Shown one piece after another: positions 1-6,163 of a stretch of DNA of 15,666 nucleotides. The position numbers were made by a program, and so were the translations under genes. Position 1 is the first letter of the stretch, and every line of letters starts with the position of its first letter. The stretch comes from Pseudomonadota bacterium (GTDB lineage: Bacteria > Pseudomonadota > Gammaproteobacteria > Burkholderiales > Gallionellaceae), in contig JAJXTL010000059.1 of assembly GCA_021783855.1 (NCBI GenBank), forward strand, positions 1 through 15,666, read 5' to 3'. A model generated the notes under the pieces. The model was not told the DNA's origin, did not search any database, and saw only the letters and a program-made list of their open reading frames with translations.

Positions 1-1002
1 GAAGGCATCACGCATTCCATCTGTACGCTGGAATTCGAGGATCACCGTCCGCTCTACGACTGGGTGCTGGACAACATCACCATTCCTTGTCATCCGCGCC
101 AGTACGAGTTTTCGCGTCTCGAATTGCATTACACGATCACCAGCAAGCGCAAATTGCTGCAACTGGTGAATGAACAGAAGGTTTCCGGCTGGGACGACCC
201 GCGCATGCCCACCATACAAGGCATGCGTCGCAGGGGTTATACCGCGGCGGGCCTGCGCGAATTCGCCAAGCGCATCGGCGTATCCAGAAGCGAGAACAGC
301 GTGGACATGGCGATCATGGAAGGCGCGGTGCGGGAAGACCTGGAAGCGCGCGCGCCGCGCGTGGTGGCGGTCATCAATCCGTTGAAAGTCACCCTCACCA
401 ACTTTGAGGGGGCGCAGGCACGCGAGGCGGATTTTCACCCCAACCATCCCGAATTCGGCAAGCGCATCGTGCCTGTCAGTGCATCGCTGTATATCGAAGC
501 CGACGATTTTGCAGAAGCGCCGCCGCCAGGCTGGAAACGCCTGACACTGGGCGGCGAGGTGCGGCTGCGTCACAGCTACGTGATGCGCTGCGACGAAGCA
601 GTCAAGGACGCTGACGGCCAGGTGATCGAGCTTTTATGCAGCATAGACCACGCGACGCTGGGCAAGAATCCGGAAGGGCGCAAGGTCAAGGGCGTGATCC
701 ATTTCCTGTCCTGCGAACACGCGCTGCCTGCCGAGATACGACTTTACGACCGGCTGTTTACGGTGGCAGCCCCGGATGCGGACAGGGAAATCGACTTTAG
801 CGACTATCTCAACCCAGATTCATTGAAAGTGGTGCAGGGCTGGGTGGAGGCATCCGTGCAGAACGCGCCGCCCGAGACGCATTACCAGTTCGAGCGACTC
901 GGCTACTTCTGCACCGATAGACGCGACCACCAACCGGTCGACAAACTGGTGTTCAATCGCACCGTGACGCTGAAAGATTCATGGACTAAGGAGCAAGGTT
1001 GA
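1..1002 (+). CDS. glnS: Glutaminyl-tRNA synthetase, C-terminal part (5' end outside window)
   Basis: Charges tRNA-Gln with glutamine in the cytoplasm. The frame is open from base 1 ([20 protein letters not shown]) and ends with TGA at 1000-1002, so only the last 333 residues are present; the enzyme is usually about 550 residues. The class I signature corresponding to E. coli VMSKR is visible as ITSKRK, followed by [19 protein letters not shown] and [14 protein letters not shown], then the two beta-barrel anticodon-binding domains with [12 protein letters not shown] and [11 protein letters not shown]. It ends in [11 protein letters not shown], the usual C-terminus. These blocks match remembered bacterial GlnRS almost residue for residue, which separates it from GltX. 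A 38-base gap precedes the HEPN gene. Nothing in it looks damaged. Confidence 0.97.
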   Translation, partial: EGITHSICTLEFEDHRPLYDWVLDNITIPCHPRQYEFSRLELHYTITSKRKLLQLVNEQKVSGWDDPRMPTIQGMRRRGYTAAGLREFAKRIGVSRSENSVDMAIMEGAVREDLEARAPRVVAVINPLKVTLTNFEGAQAREADFHPNHPEFGKRIVPVSASLYIEADDFAEAPPPGWKRLTLGGEVRLRHSYVMRCDEAVKDADGQVIELLCSIDHATLGKNPEGRKVKGVIHFLSCEHALPAEIRLYDRLFTVAAPDADREIDFSDYLNPDSLKVVQGWVEASVQNAPPETHYQFERLGYFCTDRRDHQPVDKLVFNRTVTLKDSWTKEQG

Positions 1003-1040
1003 GTTTGGACAACGTTCTTTCCAATAAAAGCGAGCATGTA

Positions 1041-1466
1041 ATGAAGCAAGACATACGCTGGAAGCAGCGCTTCAATAATTACCTCAAGGCGCTCCAGACG
1101 CTGGATGAGGCGGCCGCTTTGGCGCAAACACGCGCATTATCCAGGCTGGAACAGCAAGGTTTGATTCAAAGCTTTGAGTTCACCCATGAGTTGGCCTGGA
1201 ATGTGTTGAAAGATTTCTTGTCGGATAAGGGCATTGCGGGGCTGATCGGCTCCAGGGATGCGACCCGCAGCGCGTTCAAAAACGGACTGATCGAACAGGG
1301 GGAGGACTGGATGGCCATGATTGCGGATCGCAATTTAACCTCGCACACCTACGATCAGGAGACAGCGGAGGCCATTGCCACACACATTCTGCAACGTTAC
1401 TACCCCGCCTTCAAAAGCATGGCCGCAACGTTTTCATTACTGTACCAGCAGCCCGACACAGACTGA
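1041..1466 (+). CDS. HepT-like HEPN protein (HI0074 family nucleotidyltransferase substrate-binding), probable RNase toxin
   Basis: A 141-residue all-helical HEPN protein of the HI0074 / 'nucleotidyltransferase substrate binding' family. The N-terminus KQDIRWKQRFNNYLKAL and the block FEFTHELAWNVLKDFL are family hallmarks. Residues 97-104 read RNLTSHTY, a perfect RX4HXY motif with R97, H102 and Y104. In characterised HepT toxins this motif holds the RNase active site and the tyrosine that the partner modifies with AMP. I chose ATG at 1041 because the family begins at this point. A TTG at 999 is in frame but would add 14 unconserved residues and overlap the glnS stop. The ribosome binding site is weak. 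The stop overlaps the start of the MNT gene (TGATG). The family and pairing are clear. Toxicity here is inferred, and a non-toxic MNT accessory role remains possible. Confidence 0.88.
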   Translation: MKQDIRWKQRFNNYLKALQTLDEAAALAQTRALSRLEQQGLIQSFEFTHELAWNVLKDFLSDKGIAGLIGSRDATRSAFKNGLIEQGEDWMAMIADRNLTSHTYDQETAEAIATHILQRYYPAFKSMAATFSLLYQQPDTD

Positions 1467-1801
1467 TGAATGACGGTTTGCCGCCAGCGGCCATCGCCCG
1501 CATTCGAGAAGTGTTTGCGCGCTTCCCCAAAGTGAGTAAAGCCGTTTTGTATGGCTCGCGTGCGATGGGGACGTATAAAACCGGATCGGACATCGACCTT
1601 ACCTTGCAGGGCGACGCCTTGACGATGCAAAATCTCGCAGCCATCGCTTCCGAACTGGATGATTTGCTGTTGCCCTATGCTATCGACCTCTCGATTTATT
1701 CCATGTTAAACAACGCCGACTTACGTGAACATATAGAACGGGTGGGTGCGGTGTTTTATGAACGCGATACAACCGAAAACTTTGCGAAAAAAATATGTTA
1801 A
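1466..1801 (+). CDS. MntA-like minimal nucleotidyltransferase, probable antitoxin
   Basis: A 111-residue minimal nucleotidyltransferase (MNT, polymerase-beta superfamily). Residues 30-44 follow the GSX10DXD signature: G30-S31, [10 protein letters not shown], then D42-I-D44. A third metal-binding acid is likely D74 in YAIDLSIY. In the HepT-MntA systems studied, this enzyme adds AMP units to the tyrosine of the HEPN RX4HXY motif and so silences the toxin. The gene starts one base into the preceding stop codon (TGATG) and ends 7 bases inside cysS, so the three are probably translated in a chain. A run of seven A at 1787-1793 lies just before the cysS ATG. No helix-turn-helix is present, so autoregulation by this protein is not expected. 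Family assignment is firm; the antitoxin role is by analogy. Confidence 0.88.
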   Translation: MNDGLPPAAIARIREVFARFPKVSKAVLYGSRAMGTYKTGSDIDLTLQGDALTMQNLAAIASELDDLLLPYAIDLSIYSMLNNADLREHIERVGAVFYERDTTENFAKKIC

Positions 1802-3234
1802 AAATCTATAACACCCTCGCCCGCGACAAGCAGGAATTTATCCCCATCACGCCCAACACCGTGCGCATGTATGTGTGCGGCATGACGGTGTACGACTATT
1901 GCCATCTGGGTCATGCGCGCGTGATGGTGGTGTTCGATATGGTGTATCGCTGGTTCAAGGCTTCCGGTTTTGATGTGACTTACGTGCGCAACATTACCGA
2001 CATCGACGACAAGATCATCCGCCGCGCTTCTGAAAATAATGAATCTATTCATGTGCTTACGCAAAGATTTATCGACGCGATGCACGAGGATGCGGATGCG
2101 CTGGGCATTGCGCGTCCCGATCATGAGCCGCGCGCCACGCAGTATGTGCCGGAGATGCTGGAAATCATCGCTAAGCTGGAGGCGAACGGACTGGCCTATC
2201 AGGCTGCGGATGGCGATGTGAATTTCGCGGTGCGCAAGTTCGAAGGTTACGGCAAGTTGTCGGGAAAGTCGCTGGAAGACTTGCGTGCAGGTGAGCGCGT
2301 CGAGGTGGCGGAGGGTAAAAACGATCCGCTCGACTTCGTGCTGTGGAAGCATGCCAGGGATGCGGAAGCTGAGGAAGTGAAGTGGGATTCGCCGTGGGGT
2401 CGCGGGCGTCCCGGCTGGCACATCGAATGCTCGGCGATGGCCTCGAAATTGCTGGGAGATCATTTCGATATTCACGGCGGCGGGGCGGACTTGCAGTTCC
2501 CGCATCACGAGAACGAGATCGCGCAGTCTGAAGGCGCGCACCAGTGCCAGTTCGTGAACTACTGGATGCACAACGGTTTCGTGCGGGTGGACAACGAGAA
2601 GATGTCCAAGAGTCTGGGCAATTTTTTCACCATCCGCGAGGTGCTGAAGCAATACGACCCTGAAGCGGTGCGATTTTTCATCCTGCGCGCCCATTACCGC
2701 AGCCCGCTGAATTATTCCGACGCGCATCTGGACGATGCGAAGAAAGCGCTGGACAGGCTGTATACGGCGTTAAAGAACGTTCCCTCACCTCTGGCCCCGC
2801 TCCCGGAGGGAGAGGGGTTTAGCCCTTCTCACCTTGGGAGAAGGGTGGGGGATGAGGGAGTGAAATGGAGCTCGCCCTATGCCGGTCGTTTCAAGGCTGC
2901 GATGGACGACGACTTCAATACGCCGGAAGCCATTGCGGTGCTGTTCGATCTGGCCAACGAAGTGAACCGCAGTCAGTCAATTGAGTCTGCCGCAGAACTC
3001 AAAGCACTGGGCGCCGTGCTGGGGCTGTTGCAGCGCGACCCGACTGCGTTTTTGCAAGGAGGCTCTGTTGCACAAGGTTCTGATGATGCGCTGATCGCCG
3101 CGCAAATCGTCGCACGTAACGACGCGAAGCTGGCCAAAAATTACGCCGAGGCCGACCGCATCAGAAAAGCGCTGCTGGCTGATGGCATCGTGCTGGAGGA
3201 CAGCGCAGCAGGCACCAATTGGCGACGGGTATAG
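1795..3234 (+). CDS. cysS: Cysteinyl-tRNA synthetase with an in-frame repeat insertion
   Basis: Charges tRNA-Cys with cysteine in the cytoplasm. All catalytic marks of this class I synthetase are present: the HIGH box as HLGH at residues 37-40, KMSKS at 269-273, and zinc ligands C28, C212, H237 and E241, aligning with E. coli C28, C209, H234 and E238. The C-terminus ([17 protein letters not shown]) is typical. The protein has 479 residues against 461 in E. coli. The excess comes from residues about 330-355 ([12 protein letters not shown] to GDEG), encoded by a palindromic repeat at 2782-2858, just before the conserved [11 protein letters not shown] block. The ATG at 1795 lies inside the end of the MNT gene with no clear Shine-Dalgarno, which suggests translational coupling. 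Upstream promoter control is not visible. The gene is probably functional because every motif is intact on both sides of the insert. Confidence 0.97.
   Translation: MLKIYNTLARDKQEFIPITPNTVRMYVCGMTVYDYCHLGHARVMVVFDMVYRWFKASGFDVTYVRNITDIDDKIIRRASENNESIHVLTQRFIDAMHEDADALGIARPDHEPRATQYVPEMLEIIAKLEANGLAYQAADGDVNFAVRKFEGYGKLSGKSLEDLRAGERVEVAEGKNDPLDFVLWKHARDAEAEEVKWDSPWGRGRPGWHIECSAMASKLLGDHFDIHGGGADLQFPHHENEIAQSEGAHQCQFVNYWMHNGFVRVDNEKMSKSLGNFFTIREVLKQYDPEAVRFFILRAHYRSPLNYSDAHLDDAKKALDRLYTALKNVPSPLAPLPEGEGFSPSHLGRRVGDEGVKWSSPYAGRFKAAMDDDFNTPEAIAVLFDLANEVNRSQSIESAAELKALGAVLGLLQRDPTAFLQGGSVAQGSDDALIAAQIVARNDAKLAKNYAEADRIRKALLADGIVLEDSAAGTNWRRV
2782..2858. repeat. REP-like palindromic element inserted in frame in cysS
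   Basis: A GC-rich palindromic unit bounded by CCCTCA at 2782 and TGAGGG at 2853-2858. It contains two hairpins: CTCCC-GGA-GGGAG (2800-2812) and CCCTTCTC-N7-GAGAAGGG (2823-2830 with 2838-2845). The pattern is like the dispersed repeats usually found between genes in beta- and gammaproteobacteria. Here it translates without a stop as a proline/glycine/glutamate-rich segment of CysS. The element begins exactly at codon 330. This resembles the in-frame palindromic elements described in Rickettsia genes, though homology to those is not claimed. Confidence 0.8.
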
Positions 3235-3250
3235 TACGTTATTGCAAATG

Positions 3251-3274
3251 ATAAGCCCGCGTTAGCGGGCTTAT
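3251..3274. terminator. Hairpin between convergent cysS and pilin gene
   Basis: A perfect 10-bp stem with a 4-base loop: ATAAGCCCGC (3251-3260), GTTA, GCGGGCTTAT (3265-3274). It sits 17 bases after the cysS stop and 24 bases after the pilin stop at 3298. Because the stem is symmetric it can act on both transcripts. There is no long T run on either side, so its strength as an intrinsic terminator is uncertain. Confidence 0.7.
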
Positions 3275-3297
3275 GCTGGCAAACGGAAAAGCGGTTT

Positions 3298-3936
3298 TTA
3301 CAGCAGTTTGCAGACAGTGTAAGTATTTGGATCTATGTAAGTTGTCGGTGCAGCAACAACGGGCGTGGTGTTGCTGCCTCCGAGTGCCGCACGCACGCTG
3401 CCGGCATTTGGAACGCCGTCGTCGAAGGCGATGTCTACCGATTCCGCCGCCTTGGCGGGCAGATTGCCAAAGCACAGGTTCAGGCCGATGCCTAAAGCGG
3501 TACTGCCCGTGTCGGTATTATAATAGACGCGGATCACCCCGCCATAGGCATTGATCGGGTCGGCTGTGTTGGGCGCACCGGTAATCAGCCCGGCGAGGCG
3601 CAGATCCTGCATGAACAGGCAGTTTTCGTCAGAGTTGGTGGTATAGGAAGCGCAGGAGCTCACCCAGGCTGAGGCTACGATAATGCCGTTGCCGGTACCG
3701 GCAACGGCGGCTGACCAGCGGGTATGCGCATTGATATCGTCGCCGGGCAGGGCATTATAGCGATCCCGGTAGGCGTAATAGGCAGCGGTCATGCCTTGCA
3801 TGTCATTCTTTACATTCTTGATCTTGCCGTTTTCGATCATCTCCTGCCCCTTCAGCACGCCACCCAGCAGTAGGCCGATGATGACCAGCACGATGGCCAG
3901 TTCAACCAGCGTAAAGCCTTTGCTGTATTTCCACAT
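3298..3936 (-). CDS. Type IV pilin (major-type), distal copy
   Basis: A 212-residue prepilin. The leader MWKYSKG is cut after G7, leaving F8-TLVELAIVLVIIG with the conserved Glu at +5 of the mature chain, then a hydrophobic helix and LKGQEMIENGKIKNVKND. The globular part carries YYAYRDRYNALPGDD, SVDIAFDDG and a C-terminal TVCKLL. Its cysteines (SSCAS, ENCLF, LNLCFGN, TVCKLL) suggest disulfide loops. I start it at the ATG at 3936 because AAAGGAG lies 6 bases upstream and the leader is then of normal length; the longer in-frame start adds 15 residues without purpose. It is a paralog of the pilin at 4108-4818, with the same spacing of motifs. A terminator, a palindrome and a possible promoter lie just upstream, so it is likely expressed separately. 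Which pilin is the main subunit cannot be told. Confidence 0.93.
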   Translation of the reverse strand: MWKYSKGFTLVELAIVLVIIGLLLGGVLKGQEMIENGKIKNVKNDMQGMTAAYYAYRDRYNALPGDDINAHTRWSAAVAGTGNGIIVASAWVSSCASYTTNSDENCLFMQDLRLAGLITGAPNTADPINAYGGVIRVYYNTDTGSTALGIGLNLCFGNLPAKAAESVDIAFDDGVPNAGSVRAALGGSNTTPVVAAPTTYIDPNTYTVCKLL

Positions 3937-3977
3937 GATATTCTCCTTTGCAAGCATGAAGTAACGCAGTGCATGGC

Positions 3978-3991
3978 GCAATGTAAGCGCC
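3978..3991 (-). promoter_or_regulatory. Possible sigma-54 type -24/-12 promoter of the distal pilin
   Basis: On the minus strand the bases read GGCGC-TTACA-TTGC, giving GG and GC separated by exactly 10 bases, as in the sigma-54 consensus TGGCAC-N5-TTGC. The T before GG and the A in the -24 box are missing. A start about 12 bases downstream would give a leader of roughly 30 bases before the ATG at 3936. The other pilin gene has no such match, and the local response regulator lacks an AAA+ domain, so chance similarity is quite possible. Confidence 0.3.
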
Positions 3992-4005
3992 GCGCAGCCT
4001 TGCGG

Positions 4006-4025
4006 GAAGTAAAAAAGTTTTACAC
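4006..4025. promoter_or_regulatory. Shared palindromic operator upstream of the distal pilin
   Basis: GTAAAA (4009-4014), AAG, TTTTAC (4018-4023) form a perfect 6-3-6 inverted repeat. The full 20 bases (4006-4025) recur unchanged at 4893-4912 before the other pilin gene. Here the 20-mer begins 89 bases upstream of the pilin start codon; in the other copy it is 94. Conservation in non-coding DNA at matching positions suggests a regulator binding site, most simply for the operon's receiver-Fis protein. Confidence 0.6.
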
Positions 4026-4040
4026 CTGCGCGGGAAATTC

Positions 4041-4063
4041 AAAAAAAGTCTGCCGTAGCGGAC
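4041..4063 (-). terminator. Rho-independent terminator after the proximal pilin gene
   Basis: On the minus strand GTCCGC-TACG-GCAGAC forms a 6-bp stem with one C-A mismatch, followed directly by seven T (complement of the A run 4041-4047). It lies 45 bases past the stop codon of the pilin gene ending at 4108. It would separate the two pilin transcripts, leaving the distal pilin dependent on its own promoter or on read-through. Confidence 0.6.
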
Positions 4064-4066
4064 TAG

Positions 4067-4101
4067 GGGCGAATTTACTTGTACCCTGTGGGTATTCGCC
4101 C
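4067..4101 (-). repeat. Inverted repeat in the 3' untranslated region of the proximal pilin
   Basis: GGGCGAAT at 4067-4074 pairs with ATTCGCCC at 4094-4101, with a small inner hairpin TACCC-TGT-GGGTA (4082-4094) as an alternative fold. It begins 7 bases after the pilin stop and precedes the T-rich terminator. A stable 3' hairpin of this kind can protect the mRNA of a highly expressed gene; that role is inferred. Confidence 0.5.
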
Positions 4102-4107
4102 GATCAG

Positions 4108-4818
4108 TTAGAGTTTCATGCAAATGGTATGTGTTTCGTCCATTGTTGCAGGCGCTTGTACTCCTGATGTTGTTCCGTATACGAGCTGTGTTGTTGTTTG
4201 TGTGACGGCATTTGCGCTGGTAGTGCTACCCGCTCTCACATTGCCAGTATCGCTGTTGCCATCGTCCATGATGATGTCGACGGCCTGGGCGATTTTCCAG
4301 GGGATGTTGCCGGAGCAAACCACGTTGCCGATCATGCCATAGACATTCGCTGTTCCCCCCTCGACTCCAAGATGGCCTCCCAATGCATTGATACCCACTG
4401 GTGCTGTGCTGGCTGTGGCAGTGCCCGTCAAGAAACCCGCCATGCGGGTATGTTGCCAGAAAAGACCACTTTCAGTAGCAACATCAGAGTCATTGTAACT
4501 GCCCGTAATGACACCATCTCCATTTCCAGAGACGGCAGTCTGCCCCAAATGGGCGGTAGCGGCTGCATCGTCGCCGGGTATTGCCTTGTAGCGATCCTGG
4601 TAGGCGTAATACGCGGTGGAAACGCCCCGCAGATCATTGACCACGTTTTTGACCTTGGCGTTATTCATCATTTCCTGGCCCTTCAGTACGGCGGCCAGGA
4701 TCAGGCCAATGATCACCAGCACGATGGCCAGTTCGACCAGCGTGAAACCCGGCTGGCGGCTGGTTAATCTGCCTGTGCCGTGCTCCTCACGGCAGACAGC
4801 TTTGTTGTATTCAAACAT
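4108..4818 (-). CDS. Type IV pilin (major-type), proximal copy
   Basis: A 236-residue prepilin with an unusually long leader of 24 residues ending RQPG, cut before F25-TLVELAIVLVIIG; Glu is at +5. The mature chain continues LKGQEMMNNAKVKNVVNDLRG and YYAYQDRYKAIPGDD, then a Gly/Thr/Ser-rich globular region with NVVCSGNIPWK, AVDIIMDDG and a C-terminal HTICMKL. The two cysteines near the end probably form the pilin disulfide loop. The start at 4818 is fixed by AAAGGAG placed 6 bases upstream. Motif order and spacing match the downstream pilin, so the pair arose by duplication. It lies 88 bases after the kinase gene, and a 20-base sequence shared with the other pilin lies before it. Assembly would need a prepilin peptidase, which is not in this window. 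Confidence 0.93.
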   Translation of the reverse strand: MFEYNKAVCREEHGTGRLTSRQPGFTLVELAIVLVIIGLILAAVLKGQEMMNNAKVKNVVNDLRGVSTAYYAYQDRYKAIPGDDAAATAHLGQTAVSGNGDGVITGSYNDSDVATESGLFWQHTRMAGFLTGTATASTAPVGINALGGHLGVEGGTANVYGMIGNVVCSGNIPWKIAQAVDIIMDDGNSDTGNVRAGSTTSANAVTQTTTQLVYGTTSGVQAPATMDETHTICMKL

Positions 4819-4892
4819 GATGTTCTCCTTTGTTCAATTGGTTGACGTGAAGGTAGTACGGTCGACACTGTATGTTTTGCAAGGCTGCGGGT

Positions 4893-4912
4893 GAAGTAAA
4901 AAAGTTTTACAC
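4893..4912. promoter_or_regulatory. Shared palindromic operator upstream of the proximal pilin
   Basis: Second copy of the 20-base sequence at 4006-4025, with the same 6-3-6 palindrome at 4896-4910. It covers the stop codon of the histidine kinase gene (TAA at 4907-4909) and begins 94 bases from the pilin start codon. The surrounding bases differ between copies apart from a nearby CCCGCA, so the identity is not simply a recent duplication of the whole upstream region. Confidence 0.6.
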
Positions 4913-5992
4913 TCGTGCAGGATTAGCAGGTGCGTTCGGCAGGCTCAGGCTGAAACAGATGTCCTCACCGCATAATTCTGCGGTCATCTCGCCCCCTGCC
5001 TCCTTCAGGCTTTTGCGAGCCTGATACAGCCCCAATCCCAGGCCGCCGGGGCGACCGCTTGAGAACGGCTCGAACAGTTTTTCAGGGTGAGCGGTTTGGG
5101 CAAGGCGTGGCATCCTGATTTGGACACAGACCTTGCATGCTTCGGGCAGGATCGAAACAGCAATCACACGGTCGGGGTGCGTGCGCAGCAGCGGGGCGGC
5201 ATTGGTGAACAGGTTGTCCAGCGTGCGGTCCAGAAGATCGCGGCGCAGCAGGACGCGCGCATCACGGTCTATCGTGACGCCGATACCCGCGTGTTCGGCT
5301 GCCTGATGAATAGCATCGGCCAGTGCGATGGCTGCAGGCAGCGGCGGCGAACGGGTATGGCAGGTCGCATCCAGTATGCGTCTTGCGCGTGCTGCGGCAT
5401 GGTGCGCGCTGGTGTGCAGGTGCTGTGCCGTGCCAAGCAGGTCGGCATCGCTGCGGGCGATGGAAAAATCTGCCGCGACCCATTCCACCCACTGTGCGAG
5501 GTTGCGCAGATCGTGTTGCAGATAGAGCGACAGTCTGGCCTGTTCAGTCAGCGCGACTGACAGTGCCTGCATTTTTCCGTGCACGGCGGTTTCCAGCAAC
5601 AGGCGAAATACCTCCGCCAGATTCTCGGTGAACAGGCGCGCTTCGCCGCGATTGGCTTTTGCGTAGAGCTCAAATTCGAGATGCACATCATCATGGGCGG
5701 CGATTGTGAAGCAGAACGGCTTGCCGCCGGCATGCGTTTCGCCAAACTCCCCCTGCACAGATTGGCCAAACCAGTTGCCTGAAAAATACAGTCTTATGAT
5801 ACCGCCTCCGGCAAGGGTGGGCCAGGAAGCGGCTGGCAGCTGCAGCGGGTCGAGGTTTATTTTTGCAAGTTTCAGCAAGGCGCCAAGTGAGCGCCGGTGC
5901 CGTCTGACCAGTCTTGCAAGATAGGCAATCGTGGCCAGCAAGGCCATCCCCGCCGCGACGAGGACGATGGGCAGATCAGTGTAGGGTTCCAT
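4907..5992 (-). CDS. Membrane histidine kinase of the pilus operon
   Basis: A 361-residue sensor kinase. One transmembrane helix lies at about residues 6-27, followed by a positively charged stretch and a soluble region without a sensor domain I recognise. The phosphorylation site is probably H160 in LQHDLRNLAQ. The ATP-binding domain has an N box (LDRTLDNLFTNA, N260/N264), an F box FEPFSSG (307-313) and a G2 box GGLGLGLYQARKSL (316-329). The G1 motif DxGxG, expected at about 291-300, is absent: that stretch reads QIRMPRLAQT. I start at ATG 5992 (MEPYTDLPIV); the longer frame would need a TTG at 6088 and add 32 unlikely residues. No clear Shine-Dalgarno is visible. The gene follows its probable partner regulator after 171 bases. 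The family is clear, but whether it is an active kinase, a phosphatase or a degenerate form is open. Confidence 0.82.
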   Translation of the reverse strand: MEPYTDLPIVLVAAGMALLATIAYLARLVRRHRRSLGALLKLAKINLDPLQLPAASWPTLAGGGIIRLYFSGNWFGQSVQGEFGETHAGGKPFCFTIAAHDDVHLEFELYAKANRGEARLFTENLAEVFRLLLETAVHGKMQALSVALTEQARLSLYLQHDLRNLAQWVEWVAADFSIARSDADLLGTAQHLHTSAHHAAARARRILDATCHTRSPPLPAAIALADAIHQAAEHAGIGVTIDRDARVLLRRDLLDRTLDNLFTNAAPLLRTHPDRVIAVSILPEACKVCVQIRMPRLAQTAHPEKLFEPFSSGRPGGLGLGLYQARKSLKEAGGEMTAELCGEDICFSLSLPNAPANPARV

Positions 5993-6163
5993 GATGAAAT
6001 TTTTAAAGCTGTTTTGGTTGTTGAACGTGGATAAAGCCAGTTTAGGATGTGCCGAGGCACAAAGCGCATCATTCTGGAGTTGGGACAAAAATTTTTCATA
6101 CAGCGATGCGGTTCCTTTACGAAAAACTCTTGCTCCGGCACCAGTGCCACCACATCCTTCAAG
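5993..6163 (-). other. Gap between response regulator and kinase genes
   Basis: 171 bases without a convincing gene, unlike the overlapping junctions upstream. On the minus strand a frame from about 6162 stays open into the kinase gene in another phase but shows no family resemblance. It contains AAAAATTTTT at 6087-6096. I see no clear terminator, promoter pair or palindrome like those before the pilins. Confidence 0.5.

Noticed and set aside
999..1040. Upstream TTG start for the HEPN gene, overlapping the glnS stop
   Set aside because: It adds 14 residues with no family likeness; the HI0074-type N-terminus (DIRWKQRF) begins right after the ATG at 1041.
1798..2727. 309-codon open frame on the minus strand opposite cysS
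   Set aside because: It is a shadow of cysS: His/Arg-rich composition and no domain, while the plus strand encodes a complete conserved enzyme.
4198..4767. 189-codon open frame on the plus strand opposite the proximal pilin
   Set aside because: The opposite strand carries a clear prepilin with a strong ribosome binding site; this frame has no recognisable motif and no matching start signal.
4819..4895. Sigma-54 promoter before the proximal pilin
   Set aside because: A TTGC is present, but no GG lies at the required 10-base spacing; no GG-N10-GC pair exists in this interval.
5993..6088. Longer kinase N-terminus from a TTG at 6088
   Set aside because: The extra 32 residues are polar and unconserved in appearance; the ATG at 5992 places the membrane helix at the usual position.
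5872..6162. Small minus-strand frame starting right after the response regulator stop
   Set aside because: It overlaps the kinase start in another phase, shows no family resemblance and has no good start context; kept only as an unexplained spacer.
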